Of a stretch of 64,000 nt of DNA, positions 1 to 12,975 are shown piece after piece. The DNA comes from Moringa oleifera (taxonomy: Eukaryota; Streptophyta; Magnoliopsida; Brassicales; Moringaceae): positions 2,046,001 to 2,110,000 of the forward strand of contig JAJFZO010000645.1 in assembly GCA_021397835.1 (NCBI GenBank), given 5' to 3'. The notes under the pieces were generated by a model that ran no database searches, had not been told where the DNA came from, and worked only from the letters and a program-made list of their open reading frames with translations. A program made the translations under genes and the position numbers. Every line of letters starts with the position of its first letter. The stretch's first letter is position 1.

Positions 1-8
1 TTCTGTAG

Positions 9-2659
9 GAGCACCCCAAGATTCTGGGATATCATTGCAGACTGTTTTGGAACTTGGACCCACAGTACCTCTGTTTGGTGTATGCATGGGCCTGCAGTGC
101 ATTGGAGAAGCTTTTGGAGGTTAGTTGTGCAAGACACCCTCAATCATTTAAACATCGCTGTATTGGATTTTTCATCTTAAGTAAAATACTTTAGTTTTTA
201 AATGATCTAATTTTTAGTGCAGTGCACAAGAGGCACTTTCTTCTATTTTTCGATGGAACCTTTTGTCTTTATGGTGTTGCAGGAAAGATTGTGCGTTCTC
301 CTTTTGGTGTCATGCATGGAAAAAGTTCTCTCATATATTATGACGAGAAGGAGGAGAATGGTTTGTTCTCTGGGTTATCAAAGTAGGCAACTACTTCTTT
401 ACAACCACCAGCATTTCTTCTTAATAAATTTGCTAATCTAGAAGCTATTCATGGTCCAACTTTCTGAGTTTCTAGATTTTTAACTTTGTTATGCTTCCTA
501 GGAAGGTTGATAGAAACTTTGTTTATTCCCAAAGGACTGCTTTTTCTCAATTAATTTTTACTAATTTAGGAATTGTTTGCAATTTCTTTTAAGGAATAAT
601 AGAGTAAGATCTTCTGAAAATATAAGGCTTTTGTGAACTTCTAGATACAATTCTTGGCCTTTGTATCCGGCTTCAAGCTTTTCTATATGCAAATTTGATA
701 ACTGCACTGGGTTTCCTTTTCTGCTTTTCAGACGATATTGACATAGATCAGTTGTATGTATGGTGTTAATTTCTCATTCCATGTAAATTCAAAAGAACTT
801 ATTAATCAAAATTTATTTTTCCTGTTTAGCTTTTCTTTTCCTTCCAATTGGAAAATTGCTGCCAGAAATTTGCAATTTCCACATCGAGAGGAAATGGAAG
901 GAACATCTTATCCTTTTCATATCTGTTATGCCTCTTTCTCACTTGTATGGTTGATCATATGCCTTTTTTATTTTTTTGGAATTGGAAAAATATATGGGAT
1001 GTCTCTGTTGCTGCCAAAAATTAGCAACCCTCATATTGAGAGGAAGCAGACTCTCTCTCTCTCTCTCTTTTTTTTTTCTTATCTACAATGGCTCATTCTG
1101 ATTTATAGGATTTATTCTGCACAATCTTCTAAATGGCGAAAAACTTGCTTGGTTAGATCTATTCTTAACCAGCTGACATTTGTATTGGTGGACTTCAGTA
1201 TATCAGGAGCCTTTACCTTCCAAAAGAGCTGTGCTGTACTTCGATTTTAGACTTTCTTATGCAAAATCTGCAGTCTTACGGCTGAACTTAATAAAGCACT
1301 GCCTTGCATTCATTGTAAATAGAAATGCAACAACCTGTTTTCTTTGTGCAATGTAATTTGCCTACCCTCACTCTCAAGTTCTGGAAACTGTCACTTTATT
1401 TAGATTTATCATTAAGTTATGGCATGTCTAACTATTCTGCCACTTTTGGCAGCCCTTTTGTTGCTGGTAGATATCACAGCCTCGTAATTGAAAAGGATTC
1501 CTTTCCTAGTGAAGAACTTGAGGTCACAGCATGGACAGATGACGGCCTGATAATGGCTGCTCGCCACAAAAAATATAAGCATATTGTGGTAAGTTGATAT
1601 TGTCTCTTCTGAGTTAAGTTTTTCAGAGATGGAGAAATTTGCTGTCTAAGGGATATTGTGAGGCTTTGAGCTCCTCAGGATTGGGAGAGTTTACCTTCAT
1701 CGATAGCTGCTAAAATGATTTCCTGAGCGACAAACTGAGATGTCATTTTTTTCATTACTATCTGGCAGGCAAAAATGAAAAATTCATTTGTAGCTGCTTC
1801 ACCTAGGTACTGCAGATAGAATTTTGTTCTTTTTCTATAAATACTAAGACATGCTAGTAATAGTATTGAACTAATGCTACTAATTATTGCAATGTTGCTT
1901 CTCAACATTTAGATCTTGATAATGTGATGGAAAAGGAAAAGAAGTAAACCTGTATGAGTTATTCTGTTTGGTTGCCTTTTGGAATATAATGAGGTGCACT
2001 TGAAGATATAGAATGCATCTAAGAGGATAAATTTGTGATGAACGATGAATGCAGAAGATTCATAATTTTACTATCTATGTGGCTACATGTATGTTGTGTT
2101 AAAGACCATAACCATTAACAATATATTTGTAAATTAGGTTGTCTTATCAGCCATATATACGAATCTGTCTGAGAGGGAAGAATGTAAACATGTCTTTTTT
2201 GTTTCTGAAACTTGATTCATGCTCATAGCTGCTGTGTCAAAGAAATCTTACTGAGATATTAGGATGTTAATGAATAGTGTGGTAGATTCCAATGCTCACG
2301 TTCCTTTTGCCATGAAAGAAAATTGAGGGGAAGGAGGGAAGACATGTACTTTAGGAGGTTGAGATTATGGTCTCTTTGTTTACATGACTTCTCATAAATC
2401 CTTGTTAATCTGTGTAGTGACAGATTCTTTGGTTTGTTGTTTCTTGGCTATCACTTCCATTATCTTTTATGTGGTTTTTCTTTCAACTGGCTGCAAGTAC
2501 AATCTCTGATGATGTCAAGTGTCAACTTCCTTACCAATTGATTCAACCATGCAGGGGGTTCAGTTTCATCCAGAAAGCATTATAACCTCTGAAGGAAAGA
2601 CAATTGTTCGCAACTTCATCAAATTGATAGAAAGAAAGGAGGCTGAACCTCAGAACTAG
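9..2659 (+). CDS. ASB1: Anthranilate synthase beta subunit (glutamine amidotransferase), 3' part
   Basis: The product is the class-I glutamine amidotransferase subunit that releases ammonia from glutamine for anthranilate synthase, the first step of tryptophan synthesis, in the plastid. Exons read by eye: 9-119, 283-382, 1453-1588 and 2555-2659 (stop TAG 2657-2659), all with GT/AG borders and compatible phases. The gene starts left of the window, so the transit peptide and N-terminus are missing. Visible are the nucleophile motif [15 protein letters not shown], the HGK segment, the RYHSLVIEK block and the C-terminal VQFHPES motif carrying the catalytic His and Glu. The tail after the HPES exon is short, as usual for plant beta subunits. 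One detail is odd: the codon before the last splice site reads Val (GTG), where I recall Gln in relatives. The 864-bp intron 383-1452 and the 966-bp intron 1589-2554 contain no other gene that I can see. Confidence 0.93.
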
Positions 2660-3699
2660 AGAGCCTGTGTTCTTTCCTACTTGATTGACTTGAATGTATA
2701 TCAATCATTATCTGCAATAAATTAACTGCATAGCCTCAGGACTGGTATTTTCCTTATCTATGGTAATAAAATGGGAGTGGAAAGGTCTGGCTTTCTCATG
2801 TTCTGAAATTTGTACCAAGCCCCTACCCCACTTACTAAGGGGGTTGAAACGCAGGCCTTGCCAATGGTGCATGTGAAGAGCTGCATATTCAGACTTGGTG
2901 GATCCATCAGAAACTCTAATTGGTCAAAGAAAAAGAATACTGGTCACATGTTTTATTCCCAGAACTGAAATCTTTACATTCTGATTTTATATACTATTTT
3001 ATTCCATCGTTCATTGAATCTGTGATATTTTCTCATGAATGAGCTCATACTTATGAAAGGAATATTGTCTTAACTAGAAGATTTCTTAATGAACCTCCTG
3101 GATCATGACTGTATACTTATCTTGAGGAGAGAGCAAAGTTGCATTCAGATATCATGGCAAAGGTGGAATGAACCTTCTCCACACAAGATTTCTCTGATTA
3201 TGAAAAGTCCTTATGGGTGTAATGACACTTGAAGATTTGTCTCTCTCTGAAATTCCAGTTTGAAACAGGGTTGGCAACTGGCAAGTGATGTTGAAATGAA
3301 GAGCAAATTGACTGAAGATTCTTGTATTTTCTGGGTGGCCACAAGCACGGAATCTGGAGACTAAGAACAAAGTAAGTCAAATCTATCATATTTAGTTCTT
3401 TTCTTTTTTTTTTTCTTATGGAAAAGAAAAAAATCAGTTATGTTAGAATAACCATTATATTCCTTCTTTTCAGGGTAGTCTACTTTTTTTCTTCTTTTCT
3501 ATATCTTTAGTTGAAGGCAACAGTTGCTTCTGCCTACAGCAAAGGAAAACTAAAATTGGAGATGACCCTAACAGAGATTCCAACACTAAGTACTGTAAAG
3601 TCAACGCTACTGTGCTCAGTGGATAATACACACTTTCCAAAAAAAAAAATCAATAAGAACAGATTTGAATCTAACGGATAAATATTAAAAAAATTACAA

Positions 3700-4205
3700 C
3701 AAGATATTATAAAATATTAATATTTATTTTATATTATTAATTAAATTTTTATATTTACAAAATAACAAATAAAATTTTAATTTATCAATTTAATTTACAT
3801 TAAATTTTTACAAAAAATTTAAAAATTAAGATATTTAAATTAAAGTTCTTATATAATGAATTTTGATTTGAAATTTTTTATAAATATGAAATATTTAAAT
3901 TATCGTTAAAAAGGTTTTATAATTTTTTACGTAATTATGTTGTTTTTAAAAAATTTTAATATTTTAAATTTTTTAAAAAATATTTTTAATATTCAAAAAT
4001 TATAAAATATTTTATAATAGTAGTTCGAATATTTATTTACATTTATAAAAAAATTTTAAGTCAACATTCATTGAATAAAATCTTTAATTTGAATAATTTT
4101 AATTTTTAAATTTTTTGATAAAGCTTAATTTAGATTAAATTGACAAATTAAAGTTTGATTGGTAAAATAGATCAATATCAAGGTTTTATGAGATTTTTAT
4201 CTAAA
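3700..4205. repeat. AT-rich foldback (MITE-like) element, family A
   Basis: The left half and the reverse complement of the right half align over roughly 230 bp. Paired landmarks are the segment around TTATATAATGAATTTTGA in the left arm and its counterpart around TCAACATTCATTGAATAAAA in the right arm. No ORF and no clear target duplication could be fixed. Similar arms recur elsewhere in the window, so this is a dispersed family rather than a single hairpin. End points are approximate. Confidence 0.6.
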
Positions 4206-4514
4206 AATTATTATTTTTATTTTAAATATAAAATATTACTTAAATCAATTATTGCGTTTGACATTTTAGTTTAAAATTTTTGGTTAATTTTTTTATGAAA
4301 GCTATTCAAATTAAAGTGTTATACAATAAATTTTAATTTTAAAAATATTTATTTTGTTTAATTTAGATTATGTTATTTTTAAAAAATTATTTTAATTAAA
4401 AATTTTGAAATTTTTTATAAATATAAAAAAATATTCAAGTTATCATAATGAAAAAAGTTAATTACATGAAAAAGATTTACATTTTACTTATTGTTTCAAA
4501 TCAGAATCTACCAA

Positions 4515-4897
4515 CAAAAATTACATCTATTTGATACTTACATTTTTATTGAATTCTCAACTCGAAACTTTTGTTTATAATTTTTATTAATATTAATGAT
4601 TTTGCATGCGCATATGATATGTATAACTTTTACTTGTATAATTATTATAATATCTATTTAAAACATTATCAAAATAAAAAAAATATTTTTATTTTTATCA
4701 AATATTTATATTTTATATGTTTTTACTAAATTTGGTGTGAATAAATAATATTTTAAAATGATATTAAGATTTTTCGCACAAGTAAAAGTGGCATGCACAT
4801 CATGTGTATACACAACATTGTTAATATTAATAAAAAGCAAAAATCTCACATTGAGAATCTAATAAAAATATAAATATTAAATAAATATAATTTTTTT
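4515..4897. repeat. Foldback element, family B
   Basis: Arms of about 150 bp (near 4515-4665 and 4755-4897) are imperfect reverse complements, roughly 70-75% identical by eye. The arms share the paired segments TTTTTATTAATATTAA and ACTTTTACTTGT, and a loop of about 90 bp separates them. It is non-coding. A right-arm-like sequence (TATTAATAAAAATTATAAAT) also occurs near 50640. Probably a MITE. Confidence 0.55.
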
Positions 4898-5749
4898 GCA
4901 AGTCTTGATTTAAATAGTATAAAAAATGTATGTTTTCTTATTGCGGTTAATTTTAATTAAAAAATCAAAAATTTTAATTTTTATTTTTATTTAAAATTTA
5001 TAAAATTATTTTTAAAAATAATCTTACTTTTAAAAATTATTCAAAATTAAAAATAAATATCATATTGAGAGATAAATTTAAAATAAAGTATAAAATTTAT
5101 TTGAGTTAATGTTTAAATATTTTATCAATAAATATACCTTAATCTTTTTTCGTTATTGAAGTTAAAATCTAATTTAAATCGATTGTATATTTGATTTTAT
5201 TAATACATTAAAATTTAAATTATAATCAAATTTAATTCAAGTTTTTCTTACATTTAACTAAAACTAATTTGTAATTATAATATATTTTATGAAAATATTT
5301 ATGATAAGCCAATTTTGTAGCCCTAAATTCCAAATCTAAATCAAATTCCACTATAGATGGATAGATTAAAAGTAAATTAATCATATACATAGAGTCCAAT
5401 CAATTTAATTGATTTTTTTTTAAACAGTCTTATCATTTTGGGACACACCTCAGGCCCATAAGTAAAGCTTCAACCTTTTTTTATTTCACAAAAAGAGATC
5501 TGATTTATAAAAATAAAGTTTTCCAAATGTTATCAAACACTTGGCATCTTCTCTTTTGGCTTTGCTTTTTAGTGAGAGAATTAGCAAAATTACCCAAAAT
5601 CACAAAACATGAAGGAGAAGGAGAGAAAAGACAACAATTAGCAAGGTGTCAACCTGAAGTTAATATCATTTGCTCATATTTTCAGCATGTATAAAAAGTA
5701 AAACCAAATCCTCTGTAAATGATTTGTTAAATTATTATTACATGTCGGT

Positions 5750-6275
5750 GTTGATAAAATTTTAAATTTTATTTTATATTATTAATTAAATTTTTATATT
5801 TAAAAATGATAAATCAATACTGGTTTATTAATTTATTTTAAATTAAATTTTATTAAAAATTAAAAATATTTAAATTAAAAATCTTATACATCGAATTTTG
5901 ACTTAAAATTTTCAAAAATAAAAAAATATTCAAATTATTATTATAAAAAATTTTATAATTTTTTTACTATTAAAAATATATTTTTTAGAATTTATAATTT
6001 TTAAAAAATAAAAATAATAAAATTATTCAAAAAATTATAAAAATTTTTATGATAATTGCTTCAATATTTTTTCATATTTTTTTAAAAAAATTTAAATCAA
6101 AATTTATTATATAATATCTTCAATTTAAATACTTTAATTTTTAAATTTTTAATAAAATTTAATTTAAAATAAAATTAATAAATTAAAATTTAATTAATTA
6201 TTTTAAAATAATTTAATTAGTAACATAAAATAAATATTAAAATTTCATAAAAACTTTATCATAAAATTTTTAATA
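5750..6275. repeat. AT-rich foldback (MITE-like) element, family A
   Basis: A second palindromic copy of the family at 3700-4205. The left end (TTGATAAAATTTTAAATTTT) pairs with the reverse complement of the right end near 6215-6270. The core pair is TTATACATCGAATTTTGA on the left and its complement near 6090-6120. It ends about 690 bp from the XTH stop codon and has no coding capacity. Confidence 0.6.
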
Positions 6276-6965
6276 AATGAAAAAAAAACTTTTTTTTAGG
6301 GTAAAAAAAACCAATCCCATTGGGTTGCCAACTGTAGTATTAGTATTCTACTGTATCTTCTGATTCCTGGAACAGTGTGGATAAAGTTTTTACACTCCAG
6401 GGAGCAGTATGAAGTATCTTTCAATCACCCAAAACTAAAAACAAAAAAACAGACAGGGCCCCTTTCAGGCCAGCCCTGTTTATCAATCTACCCTGTAAAG
6501 TTTTCTTGGAAACAGGGAGGTTCAACATTTGCACCAATCTGCACCTCCTAACACAATCAGATTCCCACCTAACCATTTGACAAAATGCCCATTGGAGACC
6601 ACAAGCCTGACTTTCAGAAACAGATAACACAGAGATCACAGGCCAAAGGGCCCCTAAAATGCAGAAAATGTTTTCATTTCAGAACCAAAAATACCAAATC
6701 TGTAATACCCATATGGCTAAAATTGTTTATTTGAAACCCCAAGAGGACCAAATCATCACCACATCAATAATCAAAATGACTGCAGACCCTAAAAGGTATG
6801 AACTATACACATACCCACATCATCAACCACATTTAAATATCAAGAACTCTATTAGCCTCAAATCAATTCTGTGCTCTTTCCCTTCCCCCCCTATACAACA
6901 AAAGGACTAGACCAAACTGAATGGAAAATGTGACTACGACCATCTCCATGTACCAAAACAATTCC

Positions 6966-9362
6966 TCAGATCGAATCAGCTTCAGATCGGACTGACCGAG
7001 TCCTGTGCCGGCGTTTCCCATGGTGGCGCCGGCTGCCGCCGAAGGTGACCGGATCATAGACTTTGAGCCGCTCAGCTTCTGCAGGGTTAATCACACACTC
7101 AGCCGGAGGAACTTTGTATCTGGTTTGGTCGTAGCAATAGGAATATGTCATATGCTTTCTCCTCAAGCTCTCCATTTTACTTCTTTGTGTCCGAGTGATT
7201 TCAGTGTCAATTGCTTCCAAACTCTGGGAGTTGTCACAGACCGCAAACTGTTCGATTGGATCAACTGCACAACCGTGGAGAATGAAGTCCGAGAAATAGG
7301 CGACGTAGGGGGCGTATTTGTAATTCACTCTGTATTTGCCACCATTGGTAGCCCAATCAGACCCATCCCATATTGTGGCATACAGAGACATTGGCTTAGA
7401 TGGGAAGTCACCCCCCATGGAGGCTGTCCTCTTCACCTCTCTAATGGGAACATTGTCTATGTAAAATCTGCTACGAAACAAACAGAAAGTATGAAAACAT
7501 TAGAGAAAGTCAGAATCAAATCTACAAAATATCATCACCATCTCCATATTAATACAACTACTATTTTCTTCTAAACGGTAATGCTTTGCTACGTTTTGGG
7601 GAGTGATTTGATTACTTTCACATGGATTTGCAGAAGCTGAATGAAAAGGGAAAAAGATAACGAAATATTTAAGGCAACAGAACTGATTTCTTCCATTTAG
7701 ATCAGAGACTCTCAACTATGGATGACTTGTTCTATTGGGTATAGTGACATCAAGTTTCACCATTACTTAGACTTAGTTTCTTACACTTGAGAGAGATCTT
7801 CTCAACAATGTTTTACAGCTTTGCTTGATGATGAAACAGAGCAGTAGATATTTCTCAGTCATGCCAACTGAGGAAAGACTGGTTTTGATAAAACTATGGG
7901 AATCAATAATAGGAAACTTCGTAGAAGAAGAAACCCTCCAGTGCATACATCACACTCCATAAACAGTAAAGTCCAGGCTTCTTGGTCTGAGAATATTAAT
8001 AGAATATGGCAAACAATGGCATCTGAGAAAGTTCCTTTAGCAGAAATTGATAAAGATTTTTAGGAAATTTATGAAAGATGGCGAGATGGGTTGTGCTTAC
8101 ATGATCTGAGAATCGGTCCAGAGAATACTGTACTGATGGAAATCATCAGAGGGATCAAACCAGAGATTGTATCTCTCTTCTCTGCCTATTCCGGTGCTTC
8201 CATTACCATAAACATTTGTCTGAACCCTCCAGTCTTTGCCTCTGATGTTACCCAAGAACTCAAAATCTATCTCATCATGGTTCTTCTTGAAGGTATCACC
8301 ATTGGACATCTGAATCCACAAGGCAAAAATATGAACAAAGACTTGAGTTTTTCTCCGATAAACTAAACTGTTATCTTTTTAAAAGCAAAGAAATAACCTT
8401 GCAGGAATTCTATTTGGGTAGGATCAATTTGATAGAATTCTAAAATCCAAATCATTGAAAAGAAGCTTTAAAGGGAATAAATTGACTGGAAAATCCATCT
8501 GGGTAGTATTCTATTTTCCTTCTGTTCAAAGAAGGCCCCAGATAAATCTTCTACGAAAAAACAATCTTACTTTGAGTCTCAAAAAAGAAAAAAAAAACAA
8601 CAACAACAACAGAGATGATGAGGCTTGCAAACATATCCAGAAAGTCTCAAAAGCTTCATCAGATTTTCCATGAGAAATAAAACGTATGTGAAGGAACCTA
8701 ACATAGATTTGAACTTCAGAGATTAACCATTACATGGAAAATGAAAAAAAATACGAAACAAATTCATCTATTTCTCGTTAGCTTGATCAGATTTTAATCT
8801 CTCTATTGAAAAATACCAATAAAATGAGAAAAAACCATAAAAGAAGAGAAGAAAAGACCTCGTCTAACTTACAATAATCAGATGATTAAACTTGCTAATA
8901 ATCATCGAAAATAGGAATAAAATATCAGATTTTATAGGAGCGATTACTCACATAAAAAGCAACAACAACTCCTGCTGTATAATCTGCAGGGAGCTTTAAG
9001 GAAGCACTGAATAAACCATGTAAATAGAGGTCATTGGACACAAATCCAGAACCTGCATCAACACACCCAGGAAAAAAAAAACTATCAGAAACCATGAAAG
9101 CCAGAAGAGAAAGAAAAAAATATGTCAGTCAACCCCAAAAGAAAAATCTGTGAAAGCAAACTGAGCACCACAGACCTGTCCTCTCATCTAGAGATAAATG
9201 AACAGATTTTCCATCTTTATGTATGACCATATTATCATCGCCAAACAAGTGGGTATACCCTTCCTCAAATGACAGAATTGGGAGGTTCCCATGAGACCCA
9301 GAAGCAAGAACAGCGAGCAAAGAGAGAAGCAACAGAAGACAACCCAGATAAGAGAAGGCCAT
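6966..9362 (-). CDS. XTH28: Xyloglucan endotransglucosylase/hydrolase, group III (XTH27/28 type)
   Basis: A secreted GH16 enzyme that cuts and religates or hydrolyses xyloglucan in the cell wall. Exons on the minus strand: 9362-9176, 9052-8952, 8309-8101 and 7467-6966, giving 999 nt and 332 residues, normal for this group. Residues 1 to about 25 form a hydrophobic signal peptide. The catalytic motif [11 protein letters not shown] is at 107-117 (nucleophile Glu109, assisting Asp111, acid/base Glu113). An N-glycosylation site NGST follows at 132-135. The C-terminal XTH_C part (SYCYD, VPPAEC) lies in the last exon, followed by a basic tail ([10 protein letters not shown]) typical of the XTH27-30 branch. 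The start is the first Met, followed directly by the signal peptide. Neighbouring genes match Arabidopsis XTH28, which supports the symbol, but XTH27 is a close alternative. Confidence 0.93.
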
Positions 9363-10796
9363 TTTCTCGTCTCTGTTCTCTGTTCTCAGTTTTTTATTGT
9401 TCTTTTTTTGTTTTCCTGGGTCTAGAATGAAAATACAAGAGCTTATATTTTTTCCAGATATATAAGGAGTAAACAGAGGAGAAGAAGAGTATAGCGGAAG
9501 GAAAGAAAAAATGTCTCTACAGCTATGGAGCGATAGAGAGAGCCGAAAAGGCTAGTGAAAGGAAAGACAAGCAGAGGTCATTTTATTGGAGAGTGAGAGG
9601 TGTTGAGGTGTTCCTATGTAGACAGGTTTTTGAATGTATTGTATTCTGCTCAATTTATCATTATCTGTGGAGTAATAATTAATTTTCTTTTTATGATTGG
9701 TTTCCAAGAAAATAATTCACAAGATAATGGAAAATCAGGTGGAAGGGTTTCTGGTCCTGTAAAGGCTTCGTGTTCACCAGAGAAACAGAAGGTGCCAACA
9801 AGCATAAAGCATTTGCCAACATGTCCTGTACACATTTACACAGTTGTCTCTCTGTCATCAGAATCCTGTAAAATTATCAATTTTTAATAAGTAAATATTA
9901 AAAAAAGTTGAATTACACTTATTTTTTATTTAATTTTAATCTATCCATGAAATTAATTTTATATTTGGTTTTCACTTTTTAATTTAAGTCATATTTACAT
10001 AGTTTATTTTTTTCTCTACAAGAAAATCCTGTAAAATGGTCAAAGAATTTTAGGATAATTAATGATTTAACAATATTTAATCTTCTATTGTTCAGAAATT
10101 ATTCATATTTTTTAATTTAACCAATAAAAAATGGTTCAATGATTTAATATATTTTGAAATTAATATTAATTGGGTAAATTTAAACCCAAAAACCCGTTTA
10201 GAGTTAGAATTATTGAATTAGATTGTTGATAAAACAAATGGGTTAAGCACTTTATCCCTCCTTGAAGACTTTGGAATAAACTTGAAAATTAAGCTTTGGA
10301 GTGGAGAAACTTGAAAGAGGTATAAAGTGCCAAAAATCATAATAATAATAATAAATACAATTTTTTTAGGGGAAAAAAAAAGAAAACAAAAAGTGGGGAT
10401 AACAGAGCACCATCCAATAAAGTGTGAATCATTAGCAGCCAAAAATAATTATTATTCATTACTTTCAAGGGTATAAAGATGTCCTCCTTTAATCAGTTTT
10501 TTTTTTTTTAAAATTCTTACAATGCTTTTAATTATTTAAAATAAGAAAAGAAACAACAAAAGAAATTCACCCTCTACGGGCTTATTTTCTATAATTCCCA
10601 ATTTAGCCCCTTAGTTATTTTAATTAATCTCCAAAAATATTTTTAATGATTAATTTTAAAATTGAAAGATAACATTCCAGTGAAGTAAAAAAAATAAATA
10701 AAATGTTTTTTTTCTATTCAGAAAAAGTCCTCTTATTCTTTAATGGCATTTTCGTAAAATGAAGGCAAGGCAGAGGACATTTAATGGAAGAAAAAC

Positions 10797-12975
10797 GAGA
10801 CGAGAATCGCGTGGGCCAGCGTCTATAATTCGGCGCCTAGGTAGTTGACGGAGATTTGACGCGTGGCGCATCTGAAGCTGTAAGAATCGGCGATTAGACG
10901 CGTCTTCCATCAGCACTCAGCTGTTTTGTTGTGTGCAGTAATAACGGTGCACTTGACTCCAACTAAAACCTCATTCTCTTAACCCATAATTATTGCATTT
11001 AATTAATACTTTACTTTTAATTGTCTTTTCATTAACTAACCCCTGCCAGATATTTTTAAAATTTTATGTAATTAATTTTTTATTTTTTTAGGACAATTAA
11101 TTAAAAATTGGTAGGGATTGGTGTGCTGAGGTGGCATTGCCATCCCTCCACGTCAGCAGCAAGTAGCCGTTGGCTCTTGATGGGCCCACTTTAAAAGAGC
11201 TCAGAGTGAAACTCGCCGCAGAGGAAAGACTTACCTAGTAGCGCAATTTATGGGCTAGTAATACAGCGGGGTTAACGGCGTTAATCAGGGGGTCAAATCC
11301 CGTTAAAAGTGAAATAAAAAGAAGTCCATTCGGTGGACTCACTACTCAGAAAACGTCCGTCGAGGGCGGCGTCACCTTTTATCTCCTCCGTCCTCTGCCA
11401 GGGTGTGGGCCCCGCATGTCACGCGCATGAATTTTGACATTATTCTAATTACATTAAAAAAAAAACTAGAATCGGCGAGAAAATTTTCTGTCCACTTTTT
11501 TTCTCGTGAACCGTGCACCTGCTGCCTGGGAAAACACTCAACGGTATTGTCCATGACGCTGCCTTCAGCGCACGTTAGTGAATATCAGCACTTAGATGAT
11601 AAATTACGCCGAAGTGAGAGAACGTGGGATCTGATAAGTAGATCCCAAGGTTCATCGAGGATGATGCTGACGCTGGCCTACGGTGGATACCATGCACGTG
11701 AGCTGCATTGTTGAGACGATCGAGCATCCCAAAGAGTTAGAGGATCTAGCGAATCACAGCCATGGATCCCGCCACTTGGGGGGTGTGGCTAGGTGGGCAA
11801 TTCCCCAGCCCAAGATTTCAATCCAACGGCTCTGATTCAATGAGGTGGAAGGGTTTTGATGTTTGATTGAATGGTGGGCCCATAGTGGCAAGAAATTTGA
11901 CAAAAAGCCGTGGATGGCTGGAAAGAGTTGACTACGAAGAGATTGTGCCTGAAAACTTAATGGACACATTAATTCTCTTTTCTGACTAATTGAAAATTGA
12001 AGTTTGACAATTTACATGAACTTTTTGGGGTTATAGTTTGACAAAATCTTGTTTTAATCCCAAAAGCATTTTTACTTGAGGTAAAATATTTTTTACTAGG
12101 AAGTAAAATGTTTTCCTGAATTTCTAAATTAATATAAAATTCATTTGTTTACTTAGTTTAAAAATAATAAATAAAATCCAAACCAATCAATCAAATACAA
12201 TTTATGTGATTCTTACTGTTAATTAAACACGTGTTTAATATCAATTATTTTTTTATCCCTGATTGATTATTAAATTCAAATTTTCAAAACTCAGGAAAAA
12301 AGTTTAATAATTTGAAATTAACAAGTGAAAATCAAAAATAACGTTCGCACAATTAAAAATATTATAAATTTTCAAAATTTTTAAGTTATATACTCATTAA
12401 GTTTTTTAAAAATTTTTGAAAATACATCATAATTTAATAAAATTAATGTTAATTTTATATTATTATTATAAATTATTTTTAATAAAAATTTCGATATATA
12501 ACGAAATTCAAAAAAGAATAGTTCTCCCACATGAGCATTGACCCGTTCAAGGAAAACAAGGAAGTTGATACTGCAGGTGGAGAATCTAAACAGGCCGGTA
12601 ATATGGCTCAACTGACGTGGGTATTTTGGTCATTGAGAAAATATTGCGTGGGGCACAAGATGTTCAGTGGCTTGCCTCCTCAAGGCTTAAGGCCTCGATA
12701 AAGCAAATAAAAAAGCAAAACACAATACACTATCGTCTGGTATCCCTTTTAGCTCCTGGGGGGTATGTTTGCCTGCCGTCTAAGGAATCGAGCTGAATCA
12801 TTTTAATTTGGGCCAAGGGGTCCACGCACTCTCTTTTGCCACGTGTCAAGCTGGGTGTCCTTTAGTTTGGGAGCTGACGTGGATTAAAAGATAGACATGT
12901 CACCCGGACAACCTCCCGGCTTCTCCTCTATCTGGCGTGGAAATTCGGGTTTATCCATTCAGACGTGGCATTGTC
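10797..12975. promoter_or_regulatory. GC-richer island with clustered ACGT, ACGCGT and TGGGCC motifs
   Basis: Within AT-rich flanks this stretch carries ACGCGT at about 10859 and 10898, CCACGTCAGC at 11148, GATGGGCCCAC near 11178, GTGGGCCCA near 11873, GCACGTGAG near 11695, TGACGTGG at 12613, GCCACGTGTC (a G-box/ABRE) at 12838, TGACGTGG at 12875 and GACGTGGCA at 12962. Such cores are bound by bZIP, bHLH and TCP factors in plants. No transcribed gene is visible in or beside it. A distal regulatory module for XTH (1.4-3.6 kb upstream of its ATG), an unannotated RNA, or a decayed promoter are all possible. Confidence 0.35.

Larger units (their letters stand above)
2660..6965. other. Intergenic spacer between ASB and XTH
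   Basis: About 4.3 kb between the ASB stop and the XTH stop; the two genes converge. The first kilobase has ordinary composition and contains the ASB 3' UTR (AATAAA-like motifs near 2716 and 2764). From about 3650 to 6300 the sequence is extremely AT-rich and consists mainly of foldback repeats, listed separately. The last 650 bp before 6966 have normal composition and would hold the XTH 3' UTR. Short ORFs here look like chance. Confidence 0.7.

Noticed and set aside
756..1250. 164-codon plus-strand ORF
   Set aside because: It lies within an ASB intron, runs through T-rich and (CT)n sequence and has no domain; the flanking ASB exons explain the locus.
7005..7574. 189-codon plus-strand ORF
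   Set aside because: It is antisense to the last exon of XTH, whose GH16 C-terminal sequence explains the open frame.
11285..11310. tRNA-like T-arm (GGGGTCAAATCCCG)
   Set aside because: No acceptor, D or anticodon stem could be drawn around it. A similar motif GAGTTCAAACCC near 37261 fails in the same way.
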